The notes: a model not told the origin generated them from the sequence alone. DNA of 64,000 nucleotides from Tolypeutes matacus (GCA_026826555.1 JAKSZT010054567.1:651651-715650), one strand, 5' to 3'. Positions 35,885-45,658 are shown, counted from the stretch's first letter. Numbers and translations: made by a program.

Positions 35885-36950
35885 ACTTGGGAGATTCTTG
35901 CCGTCTCATTAGAGAATGTGGCAGAGCTCCCTAGGATGGAAATTCAATATTCTTTTGGCTACTGTGTGAATCTCCATCCATCACGACAATTCCACATGAA
36001 AATCTCAACATTCATATGCCTTACAAGTATGCCCCAGGTGAACCTCCTCCCATGCATCCCCTATCACTGACACCCCACTCCAATGATCCTCCCATGCCAC
36101 AGTTGTAATTCTTCTGTGAACCAAAACTTCTTCAAAAATGAAGCCAACAAAATAACCAAATAAAATTAATAATAACATAATGATAGTTTTAAAAATAACA
36201 AAAGTACAAAAAATTTTTTAAATTTGAAATAATAAAAAAAATTTTTTTTTTTTAAATTTTGACGTCTTTCATCACTGTAAGATCTGTTGTCTTGTATGTA
36301 CAGTGACATTTTCTTCCATTTATTCCCCCAGTGTCTTATTTTTTTCATTTTGTTTTCAAAGAAGCTTTAGTTTACAGAAAAGTCACGACAGAATATAGGG
36401 GTTTTACATATACCCAACATCCTCCCCCTTTTCCAATTTCCTCTATTAATAACATTTTACATGTGAATGGTGCATTTGTTACAACTGATGTACATATATT
36501 GAAACATTGCTACTAAACATGGTCAATGATTTACATTATGGCTTATTTACCTTTTGGACCATACAGTTCTATAATTTTGGTGAAATTTAACATGGCTTGT
36601 ATCCATCATTGCAAGATCACACAGAATAATTCCATCACCCCAAGAATGCCCCATGTTCATCTATTCCACCCCTGGGGACCCATCGCAATTCGTGAGTAGG
36701 AACATTGCCTAACTCGTTCTATGATGCCCATATCACCCTTATAGGAAAGCCAAAGACACCACAGAAAGGAAAACTATAGACCAATTTCTCTAATGACCCT
36801 GGATGCTAAAATTCTCAACAAAATACTTCCTAATTGTATTCAACAACACATTAACTGAATCATACACCATGTCCAAGTGGGTTTTATCCCTGGTATGCAA
36901 GGAAGATTCAACATAAGAAAATCAATAGGAAAAAAACAATTAGTTCTTTG

Positions 36951-37777
36951 CAGTATCTCCCTCTCCTTCAATTTATAGGTAACGTTTGATCACAATTTCT
37001 ATCAAAATTAAAGGAGTTATATCTGATCTTAGATACTTCATTATAAGTTCAGTATTTAGATGCAGGAACACACATACACATTTACCAAAGGAATATCATA
37101 CTCCTTCATTTACTAAAAAACTTGATTTTCAGCTACATGGTAAACTACATTATTAGAATTTTAAGTTGTAAAAGCCTGCCAAAAATCCAATGTCATAAAT
37201 ACAGGTTTTAGTTATTCTGAGGTTAATTAAATGCTGTTTTCAGCTGACCTGTACTGTATATGATTTTAACCTTATATTTTCTTTCCAATCTACATCGTGT
37301 ATTTTTTTTCTTCACATTTTTTCACTGAATAAACCATCTAATACTACTGTGAAGAAACAGCAGTGATAGGAGTCATGTCCCTAAGGGACCTGAAATTAAT
37401 ATTCATCTTCTGAGTTTCATTATTAAGTTTGCTGTAGGTTTTACTTGGTACAGGTTTTCCATAGTACCAGTGGTCTTTTTCCTCAATATGAATGTCTTTG
37501 GCTTCATAAATTCTGAGTACTTTCTTAAGGCTTTTTACCTCTGTAGTGTTTTGGTGAAGAAAGAATTATTTGATGAGTTATGAGATATGAATTTCTACTG
37601 GTTTTCTGATAATCAAGGAATTCAATGTGTTTATACTGACTATAAATTTGTTGGTGTCTAAAGACAAAAGAATAACAACTGCAGTTTCCTACATTAACTA
37701 CACAAGTTTCTTACCTGTATATGTCCTTGCAGGTAGAATAAGGGATCAAAATTTGAGAGGCCTTTTCACATATATTA
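36951..37777 (-). other. 3' flank of the zinc-finger gene
   Basis: This stretch lies directly downstream of the zinc-finger stop codon and should contain its 3' UTR. I could not identify a convincing AATAAA on the minus strand here. No repeat was recognised. Confidence 0.4.
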
Positions 37778-39423
37778 TTACACATATGGTTTCTTATTTA
37801 TATGACTTTTCAAATGTACAGTAAGATATGCTTTTTGAGAATAAGCCTTCCCACATTCATTACATTTAAATGGTTTCTCACCTCTATGACTTCTCATATG
37901 TGTCAAAAGAGATGACCTTTGACAGAAGGCTCTTCCACATTCATTGCACTCATAGGGTTTCTCCCCTGTGTGACATCTTATATGTATAGAAAGGGATGAA
38001 AATTGAGAGAAGGCTTTTCCACATTCATTACATTCATAAGGTTTTTCTCCAGTATGAATTTTCAGATGCACAGTGAGGTTTTTCTTATATCTGAAGGCTT
38101 TTTCACAATTAGGACACTCATAAGGTCTCTCTCCACTGTGAGTTTTTCCATGCTCAGTGAGAGCCGATTTATATCTAAAGGCTTTCCCACATTGCTTACA
38201 TGCATAAGGTTTTTCTCCAGTATGAATTCTTTTGTGTATGATAAGTGTAGATGTCTGAATAAAAGTTTTTCCACATTCATTACATTCATAAGGTTTTTCA
38301 CCTGTATGAATTCTTTTATGTATTCTAAGAGATAGTTTATGAAGAAAAGCCTTCCCACATTCATTACATTCATAAGGTTTTCCTCCAGTATGAATTCTTT
38401 GGTGTTTGCTAAGGTTTGACTTTCGACTGAAAGCTTTTCCACAATCATTACATTCATAAGCTTTTTCACCTGTATGATTTCTTTCATGTACACTAAGATA
38501 TGATTTTTGAGAAAAAGATTTCCCACATTTATTACATGGATAAGGTTTTTCACCTGTATGACTTCTCATATGCAAAATAACTGGTGAGCACTGAGAGAAT
38601 TCTTTTCCACATACATCACCCTTATAGGATTTCTCCCTTGTGTGCCTTCTAATGTGCATAGTAAAGATTGAATGATGAGAGGCTTCCCCACATTCATTAC
38701 ATTCATATGGTTTCACACCAGTATGAATTTTCAGAGGCACAAAGAGAGTTTTCTTATATCTGAATGCTTTTCCACAGTTAGGACACTCACGAGTCTCTAC
38801 AGTATGAACATTCTCATTTTCAAGGAGATTATATTTGCAGTAGAAAGCTCTCCCACATTGCAGACATGTGTAAGGGTTTTCACCTTTGTGAGATCTATGG
38901 TGTCTAAGGAGGTTTTGCTTGAGAGTGAAAGTCTTTCCACATTTGTTACATTCATAAGGCTTCCTTTCTGTATGAATTTTCTGATGTGAATTAAGGCATG
39001 CCTTCCGGATAAAGGCTTTTCCACATTCATAACATTCATAATATTTATCTCCAGTATGAATTCTCAAATGTCTGATGAGGTCCAACTCCTTGATGAACCG
39101 TTTTCTATACTGAAAGGGGGCTACTACAATACAGGATGACCTAAGGAAGTATTTCCTAGACTTATTATATTCATGAAGTTTCTTCTCCTGACACCTGTCA
39201 TGATTAAATAAGTCTACTTTATGTTTCATACAGTTTAAGAAAGAGTCACATTTATAGAGGCATTTCCTCATAAAATTAATGTCTGAGTTTACTGAAGATA
39301 TTTTTTCACCATTAAATTTCCTTCCTTTTTCTTCAGTCAAGGTTTTCTCGAGTGTGGTTGCAACTCCTTTCACAAATCCTTGCTGTTCTCTCTCCATCAG
39401 TCCACCAACTTCCAAGTCTTTTT
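37778..39423 (-). CDS. KRAB C2H2 zinc-finger protein, final (finger) exon
   Basis: This exon encodes the linker and finger array of a nuclear DNA-binding repressor. The acceptor is ttcctttttag with the exon starting at 39423 in phase 1, and the stop is at 37778-37780. About 100 residues of linker (LEKDLEVGG, MEREQQGFVKG) precede a half-finger (KELDLIRHLRIHTGDK) and 15 finger units, joined mostly by TGEKPY-type linkers. Eleven are canonical. Four near the N-terminal end are damaged: two have lost a zinc His, one has lost its first Cys and one has shortened spacing. Helix residues (-1,2,3,6) of the C-terminal nine fingers read QSYV, RSNK, HLSI, QSTI, YSAE, YKNV, QSSI, QSST and QAYV. With KRAB-A and KRAB-B the protein has 618 residues from the KRAB-A Met. 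The orthologue is not identified. Such proteins normally recruit TRIM28 to silence bound loci, often retroelements (family knowledge). Confidence 0.93.
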
Positions 39424-40802
39424 CTAAAAAGGAATAAAAAATGGTATAAAAAATTTCAGCATGACAATATTTATAAAATTTCATAAATAGGTACTCTGAG
39501 TCAATTCTTTGATTTCAGGACATGTATTCCAAAATGAAATGAATCCCAAGGGCAAATTTATAGAGAATGCCTGATTTTCAGAAGTAAAATGCCTTACAAG
39601 ATTTAAGAGTAGGAAAACTACCATTTATTTATCTAAAGAATCTTTGAATGCTTTTAATGTTACATTGCACAGTGCACAAACCAGGGAAGTAAGCATAGCA
39701 AAAAATGGCTAAAATTATATACAAGCAGAAGATTCCATCTGGGATAACTGCAAAAAGAATCAAGTGATCAGGTGACTCATCAAAAAACAAATCATGCAGC
39801 TAAACATAACAGTTCAAATAACATGCCTTTGTTTCCATTTCTTCCTAAAATTTCACTAAAATAAGAAATGAGATTTTAAAAAGATATAAAACCACAAGGG
39901 CAAAGATAATTGTTCAAGATACATAAGTACATGAGTTATGTCATATTTTTGGAAACGGGAAAAGTGAAGGAAGATGGTCCATGTACAGCAAAGTTGAGAG
40001 GTGAAATGATAATACTTTTAAGGGAAAATGTTAAAATATTGATTTGTGCCACTAAAGTAAGGAAGCCTCAGAGAAGGGAGCAACAACAAACCTAAAAAGG
40101 TGAAGATAAAGGCTATTGCTAAAAATTGTATATGGAGCAGTTACAACTTTCACAGTACAGAACACATAATTACTATTCCTCCACAATAAGAGATGGAGGT
40201 TACATTTCACAGAGAAAATGAATAAAAGAGGCTTTAGATAAAGTCTCTATGAAAGGAAGAAAAATAGAAAGATTAAGTGAAAATTCAGATTGAATGGTGG
40301 GCCTTCCAAATCCTCCAGTACTTCTTGTCTTCCCTCAGAAAACAGAAATGAGCCTCTATGTAAAATATGAAAAACTATTTTTTCAGGAGAAATGTAATAG
40401 ATTCAGAGAATAGACACAGGCATATTGACACTTGCCACCCTTCCTCTCACCCCCAAATACCTGGTATTGGCTTAGAAACACTAGAGTGAACATGCATTAG
40501 TTGATATGCATTTTGCAAAGAAACACAACAAAGAACAATCAGTTCTTTTGGCATAGTACTTTAGGATATATGGACAGCCAAGGATTACCAAACATTTGAG
40601 AAAAATTTCTTAACCTCTCAAACTAAAGAATGAAATGAGAGTTGAGTAAGAAAATCTGAAGAAATGGAGCAAGAAAGATGAAAAAAAAGCTGAAAACAGC
40701 AGTAAACCGTGAGAACGAGGCACTGTAGGAAATCAAGCAGAAACTGTCAAAACTCTGGAAAACAAGAAAAGATTTTAACAGCAACCAAGTGAACACTGAA
40801 TC
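39424..40802 (-). other. Intron of the KRAB-ZNF gene, 3' part
   Basis: No repeat or exon was recognised. The intron runs from 39424 to 53434 (about 14 kb), with the donor GTGAAT after the KRAB-B exon and the acceptor tttttag before the finger exon. Confidence 0.6.
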
Positions 40803-40814
40803 AAGAAACTGCAG

Positions 40815-41170
40815 GGAAGTGGACGTGCTTATCATATGGGAGGTCCCAGATTTGGGTCCCAATGCCTCCTAAAGAAGACAAGCAAGACAGCAAGTTGACA
40901 TGATGGCCCAGCTTGGCAAGCTCATACAAAGAGGAAACACAATGAGAGACACACCAAGCAGTGAGAGGTTATGGCTCAAGTGATTGGGTGCCTCCCTCCC
41001 ACATAAGAGTTTCCAGATTCAGTTCCCAGTGCCTTCTAAAAAAAAAAAAAGACGATGATGAGCAGACACAGGGAGCACACAATGAACAGACAGCGAGCAC
41101 AAACACCTGGGGCGGGGGAGGGGGGAGGCAAGAAATAAATAAAATAAATCTTAAAAAAAAAAAAAAAAGA
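40815..41170 (+). mobile_element. Dimeric DAS SINE (forward)
   Basis: Two degraded tRNA-like heads occur, with an internal gatgatgagcagacacaggg-type body, a G-rich tract at 41110-41130 and an (aaat)-A tail. The target duplication aagaaactgcag is at 40803-40814 and 41171-41182. It lies about 40 bp from an inverted dimeric copy. Confidence 0.9.
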
Positions 41171-41212
41171 AAGAAACTGCAGAAAAGCCCCTTGGTGCTT
41201 TTACTAGATTTT

Positions 41213-41672
41213 CTTTTCTTTTCTTTCTTTCTTTTCAAATTGACTTTATTTTTTATTTTCTGTTTTTGTACGGTTCTATGAGATCCACCCCTCCCCGCTC
41301 CTGCTTGCTGTCCATGTCCATTGGCTGGGTGATCTTCTGTGTCTGCCTCTTGCCTTCTCTTCTTATTTTTCTCCTCCAGGCTTCACTGGGATTTGATCCT
41401 AGGGGCCTCCGATGTGGGAGAGAGGCACCTTGTTAGTTGCGCCACCTCAGTTCCTTGGTTTCTGGTGCATTTCACCTTGGCTCTCCTCTGCATCTCTCTT
41501 TTGTTGGGTCATCATCTTGCTGCATGGCTTGGCTCGTTTGTGGCTCGCGCCCTGCGGCCCCAGGTTGCCTGCTCGCCTTTTTAAAAAATTTTACTAGGAG
41601 GTCCCCGGGATTGAACCCGGGTCCCTCCAATGGTAGACGGATGCCCAAACACTTGAGCCACATCCGCTTCCC
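41213..41672 (-). mobile_element. Dimeric DAS SINE (reverse)
   Basis: The reverse-oriented dimer has heads at about 41600-41672 and 41395-41455. The target duplication cttttactagatttt is at 41198-41212 and 41673-41687. With the preceding forward copy it makes a closely spaced inverted repeat in the zinc-finger gene intron. Confidence 0.9.
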
Positions 41673-41689
41673 CTTTTACTAGATTTTAT

Positions 41690-42365
41690 GCCACGACCTC
41701 CATGGTTCCCTGAGGTAGTCTAGAAGATGGCAATCCATGCTCCCAGTCCAGGTCACTATTCACTGGTTCTTGAGGGAGCAGAATATACTTTATCATAACT
41801 TAGGGTGTATGTATGCCTCTTTCAACCTTTCCAATGTTTATCTTGGTCTTGCCTATACCAGAGCCCATGCAGGCCAAGAAGTAACAGGCATGGCTTTCAA
41901 AACACTGTAATAGAAGGATTAAACAAAAGTCATTTGGGGTGGAAAACTACAGATGGTTCATATGATAGAGTGCCTGGTGCCAGCAATAAAAGCTGTAAAG
42001 AGTTTCTTTGAGAAAGGGGGCCATAGGAGCATGAGTATACAGGGCATTTCAGAAAGCCACCAGCATGCCCAGGGTAACATGCATGCCTAGAAAAGACCTA
42101 GAAGACACCAAGATTTCACTGTAGGTTGAACTCGAAGCTCAGTGTAGGACTGACTAAACTCTAACAGAAAGCCCAAGCATACAACCAGTCTGCAAATAAT
42201 GAGTGAAATATTTTGTTTGGTTTGGTTTTGGTAACTACTGACATTCATGGAAAGCTCTATCATAGGACTAACTAAAAACAAAAGGAATAGAGATTTCAGT
42301 GACCCAAATGGAAAAAAACAGAGCCTTTGCAAAAATAGTTTAGAAATATCATTGATGAATATAAT
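41690..42365. other. Intronic sequence, nothing recognised
   Basis: No exon-like segment or known repeat was identified. Confidence 0.4.
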
Positions 42366-42756
42366 ACTGTCTTAGCTTGGCAATCCTGATACAACAAACT
42401 ACCAAAAACTGGTTGACTTAAAAAAACAGGAATTTATTGCCACACAGTTTGGATGCTACAAGTCAATTATGAAAGTACCAGCAGGCATGCTTTCCGTGAA
42501 TTCTTTAGCATTCTGGAGGTAGGTTGCTGGCAATCAATCTCTGCTTCTGTCAAATGAGATCCTTTTGTTTCTGTCTTTTCCAGTGGCTTATATTTCTATG
42601 TATGTATTTCCTTTGCTTACAGGGACCCAGTCATATGGGATTTAAGCTGTATCAGCTTGATCTCATCTTAGTAGGAAAACCAAAGATTCCATTTACAGGA
42701 GAGTTCACACCCAGAGGACCAAGGGTTAGGACTTGAACATGTTCTTTTCAGTGACA
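42366..42756 (-). mobile_element. LTR-like repeat (MaLR/ERVL-like)
   Basis: It begins gtcttagcttggcaatcctg and ends near gttaggacttgaacatgttc. It shares ordered blocks with the copies at 33160 and 48545. Ends are approximate and no internal region is attached. Confidence 0.6.
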
Positions 42757-42987
42757 TGATTCATTCTACCACCACCAACACAACCTTCAACTATCAAAAC
42801 AACAAACATGCAAGCAAACAGCAAATCCCAGGGAAGGGGGAAAATGTGATTTCCAGAGTTAAGACATTAAATTATTCAAATACCCACGTTTTGAAAAAAC
42901 AATACCACAAGGGATACAAAGAAATAGGAAAAGATACCTACTGACAGAAACTAGCAATGAGAAACCTGGACACTGAAATCAGTCAAA
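42757..42987 (+). mobile_element. Probable old L1 sequence left of the LTR element
   Basis: A-rich sequence that continues across the LTR element at 45659 into a recognisable old L1 ORF1 segment. The LTR element therefore seems to have landed in an old L1. Confidence 0.4.
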
Positions 42988-42993
42988 GACATT

Positions 42994-43452
42994 TGTGGCA
43001 GTTTGATGTATTTATGAATTCCAAAAATAATCTGGGCATGATTAGGTTAGGATTAGGGTGTTGAGCCCCACCCCTTGGTGGCTGGGGAATCGAATATAAA
43101 AGGCAAGGCAAAGGACAGTTGGAGCAGTCTTTTGAGAAGCAGTTTTGATATTGGAAAAAGGCCCCAGGAGAAGAGAAGCAAGACATTCACCTGATTGTCT
43201 ACAGCTGATCTTTTGGAGGAAACAGGAGCTAAGCCCGGAGAGAAACGCAGCCCCGGGAAGAGAGGAACACAAGAAGCCTGAACCGTGGCAGATGTTGGCA
43301 GCTCCAACACGTGGCAATGAACTGTGGTGAGAGAAGAAACTTAACGCTTTATGGCCTGGTATCTGTGGACTTCTACCCCAAATAAATACCCTTTATGAAG
43401 ACCAACCCATTTTTGGTATTTTACATTAGCACCCCTTTGGCCGACTAATACA
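42994..43452 (+). repeat. 5' LTR of the ERV-L-like element
   Basis: Starts TGTGGCAG and ends AATACA. TATAAAA is at 43095-43101 and AATAAA at 43381-43386, which places U3, a long R and U5. It lacks a 35-bp segment present in the 3' LTR at about 45195-45229. Confidence 0.9.
43095..43101 (+). promoter_or_regulatory. TATA box of the 5' LTR
   Basis: TATAAAA in the U3 region, conserved in the 3' LTR at 45292-45298. It would drive the plus-strand ORF. Activity is inferred only. Confidence 0.7.
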
Positions 43453-43476
43453 GAATTTGGTACCAAGGAGTGGGGA
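43453..43476 (+). promoter_or_regulatory. Primer-binding-site-like sequence
   Basis: Immediately after the 5' LTR, ttggtaccaaggagtgggg resembles the sequence following LTRs in ERV-L and MaLR elements, where a tRNA primes minus-strand synthesis. The tRNA was not determined. Confidence 0.6.
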
Positions 43477-43497
43477 AGTGCTTTTGTAATTACCAAA

Positions 43498-44874
43498 ATG
43501 TTGCAACGGTTTTATAAATGGATAAGGGGTATTTTCTGGAGGAATTATGAAATGCTTGATGGAAAAGGCCTAGATCACTTTGAAGAGACTGTTGATAGTA
43601 ATATGGACTCTAAAGAGACTTTCTGTGATGCCTTAGAAGTAAATGATGAAACTATTATTGGAAACTGGAGGAAAGGTGATCCATGTTTTAAAGTTGCAAA
43701 GATTTTAGCAAGATTAACTCCTGGTGTTATATCGAAGACAGAATTTGGAAATGGCGAACCTGAGCATTTAGCTGAAGTACTTTCCAAAGTAAACCCGGAG
43801 AATGTGGCTTGGCTTCTCCTTGCAGCTTATAGCAAAATACTGGATGAGCGAAATACACTAAGGACTGAACTTTTGGGCACAAAGAAAACAGAAACTGACT
43901 CCGGAACTTCCAAGTTTGTGGAAATCAAATTCCCAGATGAAAGTGTCCCATTTGAAGACTTTACTAAACTTGGAACTCATAACTCAGCATTGAAGATGCA
44001 GTTATCTCGGAAATACTTGTGGAAAGTCTTACTGTCTGATGGCTTGGATCCCTGCTTCTTGCATGCTAAACCAACAATGTTTTTGAGAATGCTGTATGAA
44101 CAAAACCACTGTCAGCTTGGACAAAAGAGAACATGGAAAGGAGAGACTGAAGGAGAATCAGCTTTAAGAAGAAAACTGTGGAAGCAGAGATCTGGACTTA
44201 AGACATCTCCTTGGGCCAAGAGAGGAGCCCCACCCATGTGTACAGAGAGGGTGAGATTGCCCCTGCAGTTGAAGAGGGTGGATGTTCCTACCCAATGTTC
44301 TGAGAAAGTTTTGATGCCCCATGGTGCAGAGAGGGTGAGTTTTCCCCAGCAGTTGAAGATGGTGGATGTCCCCACCCAATATTCTGGGCGAGTTTTGCCA
44401 TCCCAGGGTGCAGAGAGGGTGGAGCACATTCCTCAAAGATTAGGGTGGTTAAGGTCAACACCCCATAAGTCTGGGAGGGGTGTACCTGTCCCCCATAGAT
44501 TAGAGAAGGCCAGGTGGTCAACCCATTGTTCTGAGAGGGTTGAGCCTGTATGCCAAAGGTTAGGGAAGGCCAGGTGGTCAACTCGTTGCTCTGAGAGGGT
44601 TGAGCCTGTATGCCAAAGGTTAGGGGGAATGTTGTCTTCACCTCACTGTGCTAGGGGGGCGAAGACTCTAACCCAAAGATTGGGTAAGGTGTGGCAATCA
44701 CCCCAATACTCTTGGGGGGTGAGGTCTGGAGCTTGGTCGACACCCAGATGCTTGATGAGGGTGGAACCAAGAAAATGGCCGTTGGGCAAGCCTATGGAAA
44801 GGGTGGGTTCCCATGTGGCCCCAAGGAAAAGAAACCATCATCTTAAGAATGACTCAGACTTTGAAATCGAATGA
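43498..44874 (+). CDS. Intact 458-codon ORF of the ERV-L-like element, Gag-like N-terminus with repeat-rich basic C-terminus
   Basis: The ORF starts 46 bp after the 5' LTR and fills about 80% of the interior. Residues 1-60 are mixed and acidic after a basic start. Residues 61-127 (GDPCFKVAKILARLTPG, then WLLLAAYSKILDERN) form a helical segment whose LLLA-x-SK-x3-ER pattern resembles ERV-L-type Gag. Residues 165-205 hold a Trp/Leu-rich segment. Residues 240-430 are tandem repeats: two of 28 residues, then about five and a half of 20 residues built on SERVEPVCQRLGKARWS. The C-terminus is basic (APRKRNHHLK) then acidic. There is no zinc knuckle, protease or polymerase motif, signal peptide or membrane helix. 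Capsid-type function is inferred only from the N-terminus. The repeat region matches nothing I know. It could be a nonautonomous Gag or a captured host sequence. Confidence 0.8.
   Translation: MLQRFYKWIRGIFWRNYEMLDGKGLDHFEETVDSNMDSKETFCDALEVNDETIIGNWRKGDPCFKVAKILARLTPGVISKTEFGNGEPEHLAEVLSKVNPENVAWLLLAAYSKILDERNTLRTELLGTKKTETDSGTSKFVEIKFPDESVPFEDFTKLGTHNSALKMQLSRKYLWKVLLSDGLDPCFLHAKPTMFLRMLYEQNHCQLGQKRTWKGETEGESALRRKLWKQRSGLKTSPWAKRGAPPMCTERVRLPLQLKRVDVPTQCSEKVLMPHGAERVSFPQQLKMVDVPTQYSGRVLPSQGAERVEHIPQRLGWLRSTPHKSGRGVPVPHRLEKARWSTHCSERVEPVCQRLGKARWSTRCSERVEPVCQRLGGMLSSPHCARGAKTLTQRLGKVWQSPQYSWGVRSGAWSTPRCLMRVEPRKWPLGKPMERVGSHVAPRKRNHHLKNDSDFEIE
44236..44400 (+). repeat. 84-bp coding tandem repeat (about 2 copies)
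   Basis: The block gcagagagggtgag...cagttgaag.ggtggatgt recurs with an 84-bp offset (44266 and 44350), so the reading frame is kept (28 codons). Confidence 0.85.
44401..44735 (+). repeat. 60-bp coding tandem repeat (about 5.5 copies)
   Basis: Units start at 44401, 44461, 44521, 44581, 44641 and 44701 (partial), exactly 60 bp apart. The units at 44521 and 44581 are nearly identical and the others are diverged. Each encodes 20 residues in the same frame. Confidence 0.92.
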
Positions 44875-45145
44875 AGGATGCCCTGCAGTTTTATTGAACT
44901 GTAAAGGATCCATGACTCATGTTTAACATCCCAATTTCTCCTTATGATATTGAAAATATTTATCTTTTGTCTTTCCATTTGTGTATTGGAAGCAGTTAAA
45001 TGGTTTTGTAAGATTCAGAGGTCTATAGCAGATGGGACTTTGCCTCAAGAGGAACTGTATTTCTTTAAACTGATTATGATATGATTTTGTACTTGGATTG
45101 TTACTGATTTAAGTTTTTTAAAATATTGTAATGTATTTTTGGAAT

Positions 45146-45158
45146 TCAGAGGGTGGAA
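45146..45158 (+). promoter_or_regulatory. Polypurine-tract-like sequence
   Basis: cagagggtggaa directly precedes the 3' LTR, where a plus-strand primer would be generated. It is short and interrupted by a T. Confidence 0.5.
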
Positions 45159-45652
45159 TGTGGCAGTTTGATGTAATTATGAATTCCAAAAATAGAATTG
45201 AATCATGCTTGTAAACTGATCTGTTAATCTGGGCATGATTAGGTTAGGATTAGGGTGTTGAGCCCCACCCCTTGGTGGCTGGGGAATCGAATATAAAAGG
45301 CAAGGCAAAGGACAGTTGAAGCAGTCTTTTGAGAAGCAGTTTTGATGTTGGAAAAAGGCCCCAGGAGAAGAGAAGCAAGCCATTTGCTTGATCATCTACA
45401 GCTGACCTTGTGGAGGAAACAGGAGCTAAGCCCAGAGAGAAACGCAGCCCCAGGAAGAGAGGAACACAAGAAGCCTGAACCCTGGCAAATGTTGGCAGCT
45501 CCAACACGTGGCAATGAACTGTGGTGAGAGAAGAGACTTAACGCTTTATGGCCTGGTATCTGTGGACTTCTACCCCAAATATATACCCTTTATGAAGACC
45601 AACCTATTTTTGGTATTTTACATTAGCACCCCCCCTTTGGCTGACTAATACA
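45159..45652 (+). repeat. 3' LTR of the ERV-L-like element
   Basis: Starts TGTGGCAG and ends AATACA. TATAAAA is at 45292-45298. The AATAAA present in the 5' LTR reads AATATA here (around 45578-45583), so the signal that would end the element's own transcript is weakened. Confidence 0.9.
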
Positions 45653-45658
45653 GACATT

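Larger units (their letters stand above)
34302..36936 (-). mobile_element. Inverted (twin-primed) L1 with 3' transduction
   Basis: Read on the minus strand, the element begins with an ORF2 reverse-transcriptase segment in the wrong orientation (36936-36690, forward on plus). It continues with the two-module type-1 3' UTR in sense orientation (36690-34430), then about 100 bp of unrelated sequence with its own AATAAA (34335-34330), and ends in poly(A) (T run at 34302-34310). The flanking duplication caattagttt(c)ttg is at 34289-34301 and 36937-36950, with one difference. A short SINE lies at 35794-35884. Confidence 0.8.
42994..45652 (+). mobile_element. Compact ERV-L-like LTR retroelement with one long ORF
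   Basis: Two LTRs (42994-43452 and 45159-45652) flank a 1.7-kb interior with a primer-binding-site-like stretch, one ORF of 458 codons and a short purine tract before the right LTR. The target duplication is gacatt (42988-42993 and 45653-45658), with the last base ambiguous between 5 and 6 bp. By eye I count about 19 substitutions over some 455 aligned LTR bases, plus a 35-bp gap. The LTR 3' terminus taataca and the following gaatttggtaccaaggagtg match ERV-L/MaLR convention. No protease, reverse transcriptase, integrase or envelope is present, so it must have used enzymes from another element. It lies antisense in the 14-kb intron of the KRAB-ZNF gene. Confidence 0.9.

Noticed and set aside
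38003..38989. Plus-strand and minus-strand secondary frames of 80-163 codons over the finger exon
   Set aside because: They are out-of-frame shadows of the repetitive zinc-finger coding sequence.
43575..44641. Minus-strand frames of 70-117 codons opposite the ERV ORF
   Set aside because: They are shadows of the plus-strand repeat ORF. Their repetitive look (for example SQNNGLTTWPSL) only reflects the 60-bp DNA repeat.
44401..44735. CRISPR-like regular 60-bp periodicity
   Set aside because: Units are contiguous and coding, without unique spacers, and the genome is mammalian.
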